A DNA stretch of 64,000 bases, from NCBI GenBank assembly GCA_001804865.1, contig MHBK01000057.1, positions 60,025-124,024 of the forward strand, written 5' to 3'. Below the pieces are notes generated by a model. It worked only from the letters and a program-made list of their open reading frames with translations, had not been told where the DNA came from and did no database searches. Source of the DNA: Lentisphaerae bacterium GWF2_57_35 (GTDB taxonomy: Bacteria > Verrucomicrobiota > Kiritimatiellia > CAIQIC01 > GWF2-57-35). Made by a program: the position numbers and the translations under genes. Of the stretch, positions 25,391 to 33,270 are shown one piece after another. Each line of letters starts with the position of its first letter. Position 1 is the stretch's first letter.

Positions 25391-25893
25391 TAGCGACCCC
25401 TCTCATGAAGATTGCCCAACATCCGATCCAGCGCTTCCAATACCCGAAACTCGAAAGGAATGACGATCGCCCCCAACAAGCCCGCACCGAAGGCCTTCAG
25501 GATCGTCCATCCCGGGCCAATCAACAGGCGTCCGTCGTGCGACAGCAGCAGGGACAACACCAGGCTGACGCCCGCGGCGGCCACGGCCCCGAACAGAATG
25601 TGCGCCGGCCAGTCCCCCGAAAAAACCATCTCGCGGAACCGGCTGACGATCAGGGCCGTCAAACAAAAACAAAACGACGAATAGCCCAGCGGAATCAGGC
25701 CCAAGGCGTCCTGCAGCAGGCCCGCCAACACCGCCGCCAGCAGCATAAACCCGTCGCCGTGCGACAAGGCGTAATAGAGCACCAAGCCCAGCAAAAAAGG
25801 CGCCGAAGCCTGTCCCAGCCAGAGCCAGGTGGGCCATACGGCCTGAAGCACCGCTCCACACACCAAACAAAAAAACATGACCACAACAATCAA
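25390..25893 (-). CDS. mreD: Rod shape-determining protein MreD
   Basis: A 167-residue hydrophobic protein with about five transmembrane segments. MreD is a small integral membrane part of the elongasome and is poorly conserved in sequence, so the call leans on size, topology and position between mreC and mrdA. Translation seems to start at TTG 25893, because GAGG lies 7 nt upstream and it overlaps the mreC stop as TTGA; ATG 25878 lacks a binding site. Confidence 0.9.
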   Translation of the reverse strand: MIVVVMFFCLVCGAVLQAVWPTWLWLGQASAPFLLGLVLYYALSHGDGFMLLAAVLAGLLQDALGLIPLGYSSFCFCLTALIVSRFREMVFSGDWPAHILFGAVAAAGVSLVLSLLLSHDGRLLIGPGWTILKAFGAGLLGAIVIPFEFRVLEALDRMLGNLHERGR

Positions 25894-26753
25894 GGCTTAA
25901 CCTCTTTGACCAATTGCTTTTTTCGAAGATAAAGATCTTGCGCGTCGCCCTGCTCGACCACGGCAAATACATATTCCAACAGCCCCAAATCGGCCCGGGG
26001 AATCACATCCGCCCGCTGATACAAACCCGACTCGTCCATGACCACCTTGTCGGCATAGCCCACCAGCAGGCCTTTCGGGAACACCCCGCCCAGCCCCGAG
26101 GTAATCACCTCGTCGCCGGGTTGAATCGAAACGGTCTTGTTGATGAATTCCATGCGACAGGTCACCTGGCCCCGCTCGGTCGGTCCGCTGCCGGACACGA
26201 TGCCGAAGGCGCCGGTCCGGATAATCTGGGCAGACACCCGGCAGGTGGGATCGGAAATCAGCAGAACATCCGCCGTGCGAGAGGACACCGCCACGGTTTT
26301 CCCCACCAATCCATCCGAGGAAATCACGGCCATATTGGGCAAAATGCCGTCCGTGGACCCCTTGCCCAGCCGGATGGTTTGCCACCAGCCGGTAATATCG
26401 CGGGCAATCACTTCGCAAGGAATCATCTGAAGGGAGGTTTTCTTGTAGAACTTCAACTGGTCGCGCAAGGCGCCGTTTTCGCGATCCAAGGCTTTCAAAT
26501 CGCGGACTTCGTTGCGCAAACGAACCACCTCGGCCGCCAATTGCTCGTTTTCGACAGCCAAGCCGCCGAAACCGCGAATCAGGCGAAAAATTTCCTTCGT
26601 GTTGCGGACAGAGGAAGCCAGGGCGCCCTGTAAAGGAGCCACGCCATCCCGCAAAGCGGCTTTCACCTGAAGGGAGACGGCTTCGGGTAGATTCAGTACC
26701 GCCAAAAGCACAACGCCCAGCGCTATCCAGACCAATATACCCTTTTCTCTCAT
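25890..26753 (-). CDS. mreC: Rod shape-determining protein MreC
   Basis: A 287-residue protein with a single N-terminal membrane helix (ILVWIALGVVLLAVLNL), a coiled coil at about residues 60-100 (ENEQLAAEVVRLRNEVRDLKALDREN), and the periplasmic beta domain with GVVGKT-like segment DGLVGKTVAVSSRTADVLLI. MreC is thought to activate PBP2-RodA and tie it to MreB. The gene overlaps mreD by four bases and follows mreB after a 158-bp gap in which I see no gene or clear terminator. Confidence 0.94.
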   Translation of the reverse strand: MREKGILVWIALGVVLLAVLNLPEAVSLQVKAALRDGVAPLQGALASSVRNTKEIFRLIRGFGGLAVENEQLAAEVVRLRNEVRDLKALDRENGALRDQLKFYKKTSLQMIPCEVIARDITGWWQTIRLGKGSTDGILPNMAVISSDGLVGKTVAVSSRTADVLLISDPTCRVSAQIIRTGAFGIVSGSGPTERGQVTCRMEFINKTVSIQPGDEVITSGLGGVFPKGLLVGYADKVVMDESGLYQRADVIPRADLGLLEYVFAVVEQGDAQDLYLRKKQLVKEVKP

Positions 26754-26911
26754 CGTCTCCTGTCATCACGGGCCATCGCGTCTTCAAGGATCGGCCTCAA
26801 AGACTAATAAATACGGCACTCGGCTTCAGACGAAGGTGTCGCGTGCTCCAATGGACACGGTGTGACGGGTATGATTTGCGGGAATAATGATGATGTTAGG
26901 CGTTTAGCGAA

Positions 26912-27943
26912 TCAGACGCGGCCGCCGCCGGCCACTTTCCGGAGAAAATTGAGTTCATGCAGTACGACGCCGGTGCCCTCGGCCACGGCGCTCAAAGGAT
27001 CTTCCGCCAGATGCACCGGCAGACCGGTTTGTTCTGCAATCAACTTGTCGAGACCGCGCAAAAGCGACGTACCGCCGGCCAAAACAATGCCGCGGTCCAC
27101 CAAGTCGGACGACAACTCCGGAGGACAACGCTCCAACGTGATCCGGATGGCTTCCACAATCGCCGAAACCGGCTCTTGCAGCGCTTCCCGAATTTCCTCG
27201 GAGGTAATGGTCAAGGTCTTGGGCAGTCCGGCCACCAGGTCGCGCCCTTTGACTTCCATGCTCATTTCTTCGCCAATCGGATACGCGGAACCTATCGCAA
27301 TCTTAACTTCTTCCGCCGTTCGCTCCCCAATCATCAAATTGTAAACCCGCTTCATGTACTGGACGATTGCCTCGTCCATTTCGTCACCACCGACTCGCAC
27401 ACTTCGGCTTAAAACAATGCCGGCCAGCGAAATCAGCGCCACTTCCGTGGTGCCCCCGCCCATGTCAACGATCATGTTGCCGGCGGGCTCCTGGACCGGA
27501 AGGCCCACGCCGATCGCGGCGGCCATCGGTTCTTCAATCAAATACACCTCGCGCGCTCCCGCATGGGTCGCGGAATCTTTAACGGCGCGCTTTTCAACCT
27601 CCGTAATGCCGCTGGGAACGGATACAATAACCCGGGGGCGAACCAGCTTCCGCCTGTTGTGCACTTTACGGATAAAATAGCGCAACATGGCTTCGGTGAT
27701 TTCAAAATCGGCAATCACGCCGGCCTTTAAAGGCCTGATGGCTACGATATTGCCCGGTGTGCGTCCCAGCATTCGTTTTGCTTCTTCACCCACGGCCAGT
27801 ACCCGGTTCGTACCCGCCTGAATGGCTACCACGGAGGGTTCTCGAAGTACAATGCCCCGGTCTTTTACATAAACCAGGGTGTTAGCCGTACCTAAATCAA
27901 TTCCAATGTCGTTAGAAAACAAACCCAACAAACGATTAAACAT
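26912..27943 (-). CDS. mreB: Rod shape-determining protein MreB (bacterial actin)
   Basis: A 343-residue actin-like ATPase. Phosphate loop 1 is IDLGTANTLVYV, phosphate loop 2 is IVDMGGGTTEVALISL, and the adenosine loop is IVLAGGTSLLRGLD. MreB filaments under the inner membrane direct the elongation machinery encoded just downstream (mreC, mreD, mrdA, rodA). The N-terminus (MFNRLLGLFSNDIGIDLG) is amphipathic and can bind the membrane, as in other Gram-negative MreB. It is the first gene of the cluster. Confidence 0.97.
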   Translation of the reverse strand: MFNRLLGLFSNDIGIDLGTANTLVYVKDRGIVLREPSVVAIQAGTNRVLAVGEEAKRMLGRTPGNIVAIRPLKAGVIADFEITEAMLRYFIRKVHNRRKLVRPRVIVSVPSGITEVEKRAVKDSATHAGAREVYLIEEPMAAAIGVGLPVQEPAGNMIVDMGGGTTEVALISLAGIVLSRSVRVGGDEMDEAIVQYMKRVYNLMIGERTAEEVKIAIGSAYPIGEEMSMEVKGRDLVAGLPKTLTITSEEIREALQEPVSAIVEAIRITLERCPPELSSDLVDRGIVLAGGTSLLRGLDKLIAEQTGLPVHLAEDPLSAVAEGTGVVLHELNFLRKVAGGGRV

Positions 27944-28063
27944 GAAAGATTCCTTGGCCGTTTGCCGTCCAGCATTTAACCGGGCTACTTTGCGATAAGA
28001 AACAATGACCCGTCAAGCGCGAAAGCGATCTGCGCCCCGTTTCATTTTTTATTCCGGCTGCCG

Positions 28064-28873
28064 TCACTCCGGAGCCGGCTCCTCGCCCTCTCCTTGCCAC
28101 CGGTTGACGCACAGGCCTCGTTTGGATTGTTCGATAAACTGCACAAATTCGTCGACCGGACCGCCCGTAAGCTGCTCTTTCATCCGCTCCACGGCCTGAC
28201 TGACGTTTAAACCGGACCGATACAACAACTTAAAGGCGTCCTTGACGGCTTTTCGCTCCACGGGAGTAAACCCGGCGCGGCGCATGCCGACCAGATTCAG
28301 CCCCCCAATGCCGTTCAAACTGGCGGAAACGATCGTGCAAAACGGCGGGACATCCTTGTTGATCGCGCTTTCCCCCCCCACCATGGCCAACCGCCCAACG
28401 CGCACAAACTGATGAATCGCCGCATTGCCGCTGACAAAGACCCGGTCGCCAATCTCCACATAACCGGCCAATAACACGCCGTTGGCCAGAATCACTTGAT
28501 TCCCCATGACCACATTATGGCCCAAGTGGCTGTTGGCCATAAGAAAACAGCCATTCCCCATTACTGTGGCCGTCCCTTCCTTGGTCCCGCGATGAATCGT
28601 CACGCCTTCGCGCAGGACGCAATCGTTGCCGATGCGGACAAAGGTTTCCTGATCCTTAAAAGCCAGATCCTGCGGCGCATCGCCGATCACCGCATGGGCA
28701 TGAACCTTGCAGCCGGTTCCCAGCGTGCTATGCCCGTAAATAACGGCATGAGGCCCAATAACGCAACCGTCTCCGATCGTTGCGCCCTTTTCGATGTAAG
28801 CTCCGGGCCCAACGTTTACGTTCTGGCCCAAGTTAGCCCCCGCTTCGACGACCGCCGAGGGATGTATGCTCAT
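28064..28873 (-). CDS. lpxA: Acyl-ACP--UDP-N-acetylglucosamine O-acyltransferase
   Basis: LpxA catalyses the first step of lipid A synthesis in the cytoplasm, adding a hydroxyacyl chain to UDP-GlcNAc. The 269-residue protein opens with left-handed beta-helix hexapeptide repeats (GANLGQNVNVGPGAYIEKGA onward). The catalytic His lies in NSHLGHNVVMGN. A helical C-terminal domain follows from about residue 195. Its presence shows a lipid A-type outer membrane. It overlaps radC by four bases (ATGA) and ends the ileS-to-lpxA operon. Other lpx genes are not in the window. Confidence 0.95.
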   Translation of the reverse strand: MSIHPSAVVEAGANLGQNVNVGPGAYIEKGATIGDGCVIGPHAVIYGHSTLGTGCKVHAHAVIGDAPQDLAFKDQETFVRIGNDCVLREGVTIHRGTKEGTATVMGNGCFLMANSHLGHNVVMGNQVILANGVLLAGYVEIGDRVFVSGNAAIHQFVRVGRLAMVGGESAINKDVPPFCTIVSASLNGIGGLNLVGMRRAGFTPVERKAVKDAFKLLYRSGLNVSQAVERMKEQLTGGPVDEFVQFIEQSKRGLCVNRWQGEGEEPAPE

Positions 28874-29676
28874 GCTTTTCCACCTCTTAATGTAAAATCA
28901 ATCAATCCCGATTCCCGCAAACTGCAATATTCGGAACCGGACGTTCCGTTCCGATGGCCGAGAATGATATGATCCAGCACGTCGATGTCAACCACTTGTC
29001 CCGCTTCGATAAGTTGTCGGGTGACGCGCAGGTCCTCCGTCGAAGGCGCCGGATCGCCCGAAGGATGGTTGTGGACCAGCACAATGGCCGCACTGGCCGT
29101 CCGAATCGCCTCACGAAAAACTTCGCGGGGATGCACCAGGCTGGCATCCAGCAATCCCGAGGAAATTTCGACCGGAGACCGCTTCAGCCGGTACTTGGTG
29201 TCCAGCAACAGCGCCCAAAAAACTTCCCGGTCCAGCGTGCGGGCCGTTTCCCGTAAAAGGCCGGCCGCATCGGCCGGCGCGCGGATCGCCGGACGGACCG
29301 GCGCCGATTCCTCGACCAAACGTCGCGCCAGCTCCAAAGCCGCTTTCAGCACCTGGGCCTTGATCCGCCCCATGCCGCGCACCGCCGCCAATTCGTCCAG
29401 CGAGGCCTTGGCCATCGCCGTCAACGACCCGTAATCCCTCAATAAATTCTGGCCCAGCTCGATTACGCTGACGCCCGATACCCCACTGCGTAAAATCAGG
29501 GCCAACAGCGCTGCATCCGGCAAATTCTCCGCGCCCAGCCGGTCCATAAGTTCCCGCGGCCGCTCGCGAAAAGGCATGTCTTTGACGCGCTGCGGCGAAA
29601 CCGGATAGATGTTCTCCCCCGCAACCGCCTCCGATAAAGCCGACGTCCCCACTTTACCCTCCCCGATTTTCTTCAT
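28870..29676 (-). CDS. radC: RadC-like JAB/MPN domain protein
   Basis: A 268-residue member of the RadC family. The N-terminus has a helix-hairpin-helix-like region (LDELAAVRGMGRIKAQVLKAALELA). The C-terminal MPN+ domain carries the metal motif HNHPSGDPAPSTED and an upstream Glu, as in JAMM proteases. The molecular role of RadC remains unclear; early claims of a recombination function were withdrawn. It overlaps both hflX (ATGA at its start) and lpxA (ATGA at its end). Confidence 0.93.
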   Translation of the reverse strand: MKKIGEGKVGTSALSEAVAGENIYPVSPQRVKDMPFRERPRELMDRLGAENLPDAALLALILRSGVSGVSVIELGQNLLRDYGSLTAMAKASLDELAAVRGMGRIKAQVLKAALELARRLVEESAPVRPAIRAPADAAGLLRETARTLDREVFWALLLDTKYRLKRSPVEISSGLLDASLVHPREVFREAIRTASAAIVLVHNHPSGDPAPSTEDLRVTRQLIEAGQVVDIDVLDHIILGHRNGTSGSEYCSLRESGLIDFTLRGGKA

Positions 29677-31004
29677 GGGGTTGCGTCCCCTGGCAACTCC
29701 TCCGGCGCCGCCACTCCATTTTGCGCCTCGCAGAAAAACGCCTGGTAACGGCTGACCATTTTGTTGGGAAGACTCGCGTCAAGCAGCACGCTCTCGTTTT
29801 CGTAATGCTCGGAAAAAACCTTGCCCACGCTTTTCAGTTGGGCCAGCAACTGGCCCTCGGAAAGCGGCAGACGCATGAACGCCCTCGTACTGCGATCCCG
29901 CAGGCAATCGGCCAGCTCGTCGCGCAACTCTTCCAAGCCCTCCCCGGTCAGCGCGGAAACCGCCACGGCCCGTTGAAATCGGTGAGACAGCCGATGCCAT
30001 TGCCCGGCCGCGCCGGGCAAATCGATCTTGTTGAGCACCGCCACGGTGAATTTCATGCTCGCGCCCAAATCCTTCAACACGCCTTCGACCGCCTCGATCT
30101 GCTCGTCCACCTTCGGATGCGAGGCGTCGATGACGTGCAGCAGGATATCCGCTTCCAGCACTTCTTCGAGCGTGGCTTTGAAGGCATCCACCAAATGATG
30201 CGGCAGCTTGCGAATGAAACCGACCGTATCTGTAATCAACGCATTCTGGTTGTTGGGAAGCTGAAGCTGGCGCGTGGTCGGGTCCAATGTCGCAAAAAGC
30301 TGGTCGTACGCCAGGACATGAGCGCCGGTCAGGGTATTCAACAGCGTGGATTTACCGGCGTTGGTATAGCCCACGAGCGTAATGAGCGCCCACCCGTGCC
30401 GGCGGCGTCCCCGGCGCTGCTCGGCCCGGCGCAGCCGGACCTGTTCGATCTCGGAACCCAACCGGTCGATGCGTTCCTGAATCCGCCGGCGGTCGACTTC
30501 CATCTGCTGCTCGCCGGCGCCGCCCATCACACCAATGCCGCCGCGCTGCCGCTCCAAGTGCTTCCACATGTGACGCAGGCGGGGCAGCAAATACTGCAAT
30601 CTCGCCAGTTCGATTTGCAGCGAGCCCTCCTTCGTCCGGGCGTGCTGCGCAAAAATATCCAGGATCATCTGCGTGCGATCGAGAATCTTGACCTTCATGA
30701 GTTCTTCGAGATTTCTACCCTGGGCCGGCGACAAATCGTCGTCGAAAACCACCATGGTCAGTTTCTCGGACAACACCCGCTCCGCCAGGCTTTCGATTTT
30801 CCCGCGGCCCAGAAACGTGGCGGGATGCGGCCGGGGTTGGCGACAGATTACTCGATCCGCCACCACCGCGCCTGAGGTCGACGCCAATTGCGCCAGCTCG
30901 TCCAGAGAATCCTCGACGTCCGCCAGTTTATGGCTGCGCTGCACCACCCCGATCAGCAAGGCGCGATCTTTTGCGTTTTCAGACAAGGACAGAAGTTGAT
31001 CCAT
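29673..31004 (-). CDS. hflX: GTPase HflX
   Basis: The 443-residue ribosome-associated GTPase splits or rescues stalled ribosomes under stress. The N-terminal HflX domain includes HPATFLGRGKIESLAE, followed by a long helical linker (about residues 150-215) and a G domain: GYTNAGKSTLLNTL (G1), DTVGFIRKLPHHLVDAF (G3) and LNKIDLPG (G4). The start ATG at 31004 lies inside the end of miaA (26-bp overlap), consistent with the miaA-hflX link seen in many bacteria. Confidence 0.96.
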   Translation of the reverse strand: MDQLLSLSENAKDRALLIGVVQRSHKLADVEDSLDELAQLASTSGAVVADRVICRQPRPHPATFLGRGKIESLAERVLSEKLTMVVFDDDLSPAQGRNLEELMKVKILDRTQMILDIFAQHARTKEGSLQIELARLQYLLPRLRHMWKHLERQRGGIGVMGGAGEQQMEVDRRRIQERIDRLGSEIEQVRLRRAEQRRGRRRHGWALITLVGYTNAGKSTLLNTLTGAHVLAYDQLFATLDPTTRQLQLPNNQNALITDTVGFIRKLPHHLVDAFKATLEEVLEADILLHVIDASHPKVDEQIEAVEGVLKDLGASMKFTVAVLNKIDLPGAAGQWHRLSHRFQRAVAVSALTGEGLEELRDELADCLRDRSTRAFMRLPLSEGQLLAQLKSVGKVFSEHYENESVLLDASLPNKMVSRYQAFFCEAQNGVAAPEELPGDATP

Positions 31005-31932
31005 ATTTTTCCCATAGCGACCGGACTTGCCCGGCCGTCTCTTCCACGGTCATTCCTTCGTTTACCTCAATCCAACAGACGTTCGCTTGATGCCGAAACC
31101 ACGTCATCTGTCGTTTTGCCAACCGCCGCGTGCGTACCGCCGTCCGCTCGATGGCCTCGTTCAAGTTCATCGCGCCGTCCAGGCAGGCCAGCGCCTCCGC
31201 ATAGCCGATGGCTTGAAGCGCGGTTTGTGAAAACTCCGGATATTTCGCCCGCAGTTCACGGGCCTCTTCCATCAACCCACCTTCAAACATACGCCGTATC
31301 CGGCGCTCAATCCTCTTATAAAGATCGGCCCTTTTCATTTCCAGTCCAATAATGAGAGGCAATTTTTGGGAATTCCAGGCCAGGGTTCGGACGGCGAAGG
31401 TCTCTGCGAGTTCGAAAGCGCGCACCAACCGCCGGGGATTCTGCGGGTCCGCCAGGGCGGCATAGGCATCGGGAGACTTCTCCTTCAAGGCCCGCTGCAA
31501 GGCTTCAAGTCCCCCGGTCAAAAGCAACTGTTCCGCTTGCTCCCGGAGTGCGGCATTGGCCGGCGGCAACGCATCGAGCCCTTCCGTTAGACATTTCACG
31601 TAGAGTCCGGTGCCGCCCACGGCCAGCAAAGGCCGCACCGCCGCCGCTTGAAAGGCCCGCGCCGCTTGTTCCATGTAATCGCCTACGCTGAAAGATTGGT
31701 CCGGCGTCGCCAAGTCCAAGCCCCAATAACGCACTTCAAGGCGTTCGCGTTCGTTGGGTTTGTCGGTGCCGATGTCCATGCCCCGATAAATCAACATGGA
31801 GTCCGTGGAGAGAATATCGCGACGATCCTGCCGGGCGAGATAATGAGCCACCGCGCTTTTTCCCACCGCCGTCGGCCCCACCAGAAAGTAGGCACGGGGG
31901 CCATCAACACAAGCTGACTCAGGATGCATCAT
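30979..31932 (-). CDS. miaA: tRNA dimethylallyltransferase
   Basis: MiaA transfers the dimethylallyl group to A37 of tRNAs that read codons starting with U. The 317-residue protein has the P-loop GPTAVGKSAVAHYLA, the substrate loop DSMLIYRGMDIGTDKP (family usually DSRQVY), AVGGTGLYVKCL, and the C-terminal tRNA-binding region with RRLAKRQMTWFRH. The start is one of two adjacent ATGs (31932 or 31929) inside the end of lspA. Cytoplasmic; co-translated with lspA and hflX. Confidence 0.95.
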   Translation of the reverse strand: MMHPESACVDGPRAYFLVGPTAVGKSAVAHYLARQDRRDILSTDSMLIYRGMDIGTDKPNERERLEVRYWGLDLATPDQSFSVGDYMEQAARAFQAAAVRPLLAVGGTGLYVKCLTEGLDALPPANAALREQAEQLLLTGGLEALQRALKEKSPDAYAALADPQNPRRLVRAFELAETFAVRTLAWNSQKLPLIIGLEMKRADLYKRIERRIRRMFEGGLMEEARELRAKYPEFSQTALQAIGYAEALACLDGAMNLNEAIERTAVRTRRLAKRQMTWFRHQANVCWIEVNEGMTVEETAGQVRSLWEKYGSTSVLV

Positions 31933-32449
31933 GAGGCGTTGAGCCTTCGGCGTCCGGAGTGATTTTTTCGGGATGATCGCGCCGTGGGGTTTCGTTCAAA
32001 GGATGGCTGGCCAGCCAAAGCGACGAAAGAATGTAGAGCCCGACCCCGGTGCAGATCGCCGCGTCGGCCACGTTGAAAGAAGGCCAATGATGGCCATGCC
32101 AATGAAAATCGAGGAAATCCGTCACCCACCCCTGCCGAACTCGGTCCATCAGGTTGCCCACCACGCCGCCGATCAACAGCCCCAGCGATAAGCGGTGTTC
32201 CAGCGCGTGGGTCAAAAAGGTCCGGCGAAAAATAACCATCAGGAGCAACATGACCACCGAAAGCCCCATCAGCACCCCATTCTGCCCTCCCAGAATGCCC
32301 CACGCCGCGCCGGGATTTCGCACATAGGTCAAATCGAAAAAACCGGTTAGCACCGGATACGATTCGCCCAAGGCGAAATTCCAGCGGACGAGTTGCTTGG
32401 TGTACTGATCGAGAACCGCGATAAGCAAGCCTAGCGTAACGACCAACAT
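31919..32449 (-). CDS. lspA: Lipoprotein signal peptidase (signal peptidase II)
   Basis: A 176-residue inner-membrane aspartyl protease that removes signal peptides from lipoproteins after lipid attachment. The conserved blocks are DQYTKQLV, NPGAAWGIL, the catalytic GGVVGNLMDR and FNVADAAICTG with the second Asp. Four transmembrane helices fit. ATG 32449 is chosen because AAAGGAAG lies 7 nt upstream; an upstream ATG at 32524 would add 25 mostly Arg/Pro residues and overlap the previous gene. The C-terminal 25 residues are hydrophilic. Confidence 0.95.
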   Translation of the reverse strand: MLVVTLGLLIAVLDQYTKQLVRWNFALGESYPVLTGFFDLTYVRNPGAAWGILGGQNGVLMGLSVVMLLLMVIFRRTFLTHALEHRLSLGLLIGGVVGNLMDRVRQGWVTDFLDFHWHGHHWPSFNVADAAICTGVGLYILSSLWLASHPLNETPRRDHPEKITPDAEGSTPHDAS

Positions 32450-32486
32450 GCCGTCGCTTCCTTTCCGCGGTTCCCGTCGTGGCCGG

Positions 32487-33158
32487 TTAGGTTTCCGACG
32501 TGGTCTGCGTGATCGTCTGTCCAAAGGGGCGATACCGCGTCTTGCCCTTTTCGGATTCCGACTTGCAGGAAATGCACATTTTGGCGAACGGCAAGGCCTT
32601 CAAACGCGCCTTTTCGATCGCATTGCCGCACATCTCGCAGGCGCCATAGGTGCCCGCGTCGATCCGGTGCAACGCTTCGTCGATCTCGTACAAGACGTCT
32701 TGTTCGCTGCTGACCAGATTCAAGGCAAATTCGCGGTCGAAATTGTCCGTTCCCTGATCCGCCATGTGAAAGCTGTAGCTGGACAGATCGCCCGTCGAAT
32801 CCCGCTGGGAGCGATTCAGATTGTCTCCCGCCAGGAAGGTAATCTCATCCACCACGCGATCGCGGACGGTTTTCAAGGCATCTTTATATTCGGTCAATTC
32901 CTTGCTCGATAAAGCCTTTATTTTGGGCGCCTTTTCAACGACCACCTCTTCGGGTTCTTTTTCCCGAACCGGTTTGGCCGGTGCGATGGGCTTGGGAGCA
33001 ACAGCCGGCTTGGCCGCAACGCCCGTATGAACAGGTTTCTTGACAGCCGCCGCTTTAACGGGCTTTGCCGGCTGCTTCACAGTCTTTTTTGTGCTCTTTT
33101 GCATAGTCTTGGAAGCAGAACTTTTTGCTTTGGGTACCAACTTCTTTTTCTGCGACAT
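32487..33158 (-). CDS. TraR/DksA-family zinc-finger protein with Lys/Ala/Pro-rich N-terminus
   Basis: The C-terminal 130 residues are a DksA/TraR-type helical hairpin and C4 zinc finger: DNFDREFALNLVSSEQDVLYE, then ACEMCGNAIEKARLKALPFAKMCISC. Such proteins bind RNA polymerase in the secondary channel and tune rRNA and amino-acid promoters with ppGpp, or are RNA-polymerase-binding relatives of less certain role. The first 80 residues are a basic, low-complexity tail rich in K, A and P, reminiscent of histone H1-like tails and absent from E. coli DksA. ATG 33158 is chosen (AAGGTGGG before it); ATG 33221 is rejected. It lies between ileS and lspA, as in several PVC bacteria. Confidence 0.88.
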   Translation of the reverse strand: MSQKKKLVPKAKSSASKTMQKSTKKTVKQPAKPVKAAAVKKPVHTGVAAKPAVAPKPIAPAKPVREKEPEEVVVEKAPKIKALSSKELTEYKDALKTVRDRVVDEITFLAGDNLNRSQRDSTGDLSSYSFHMADQGTDNFDREFALNLVSSEQDVLYEIDEALHRIDAGTYGACEMCGNAIEKARLKALPFAKMCISCKSESEKGKTRYRPFGQTITQTTSET

Positions 33159-33270
33159 TGCCCACCTTAAAATACGTGGTTCGCGACCCTTCAGGCCCCT
33201 ACACAGAGGCCTTCCTGACAAAGAACGCGGTTAGTTATCACATGACATACCGAATGTCAACCGTCCCCGC

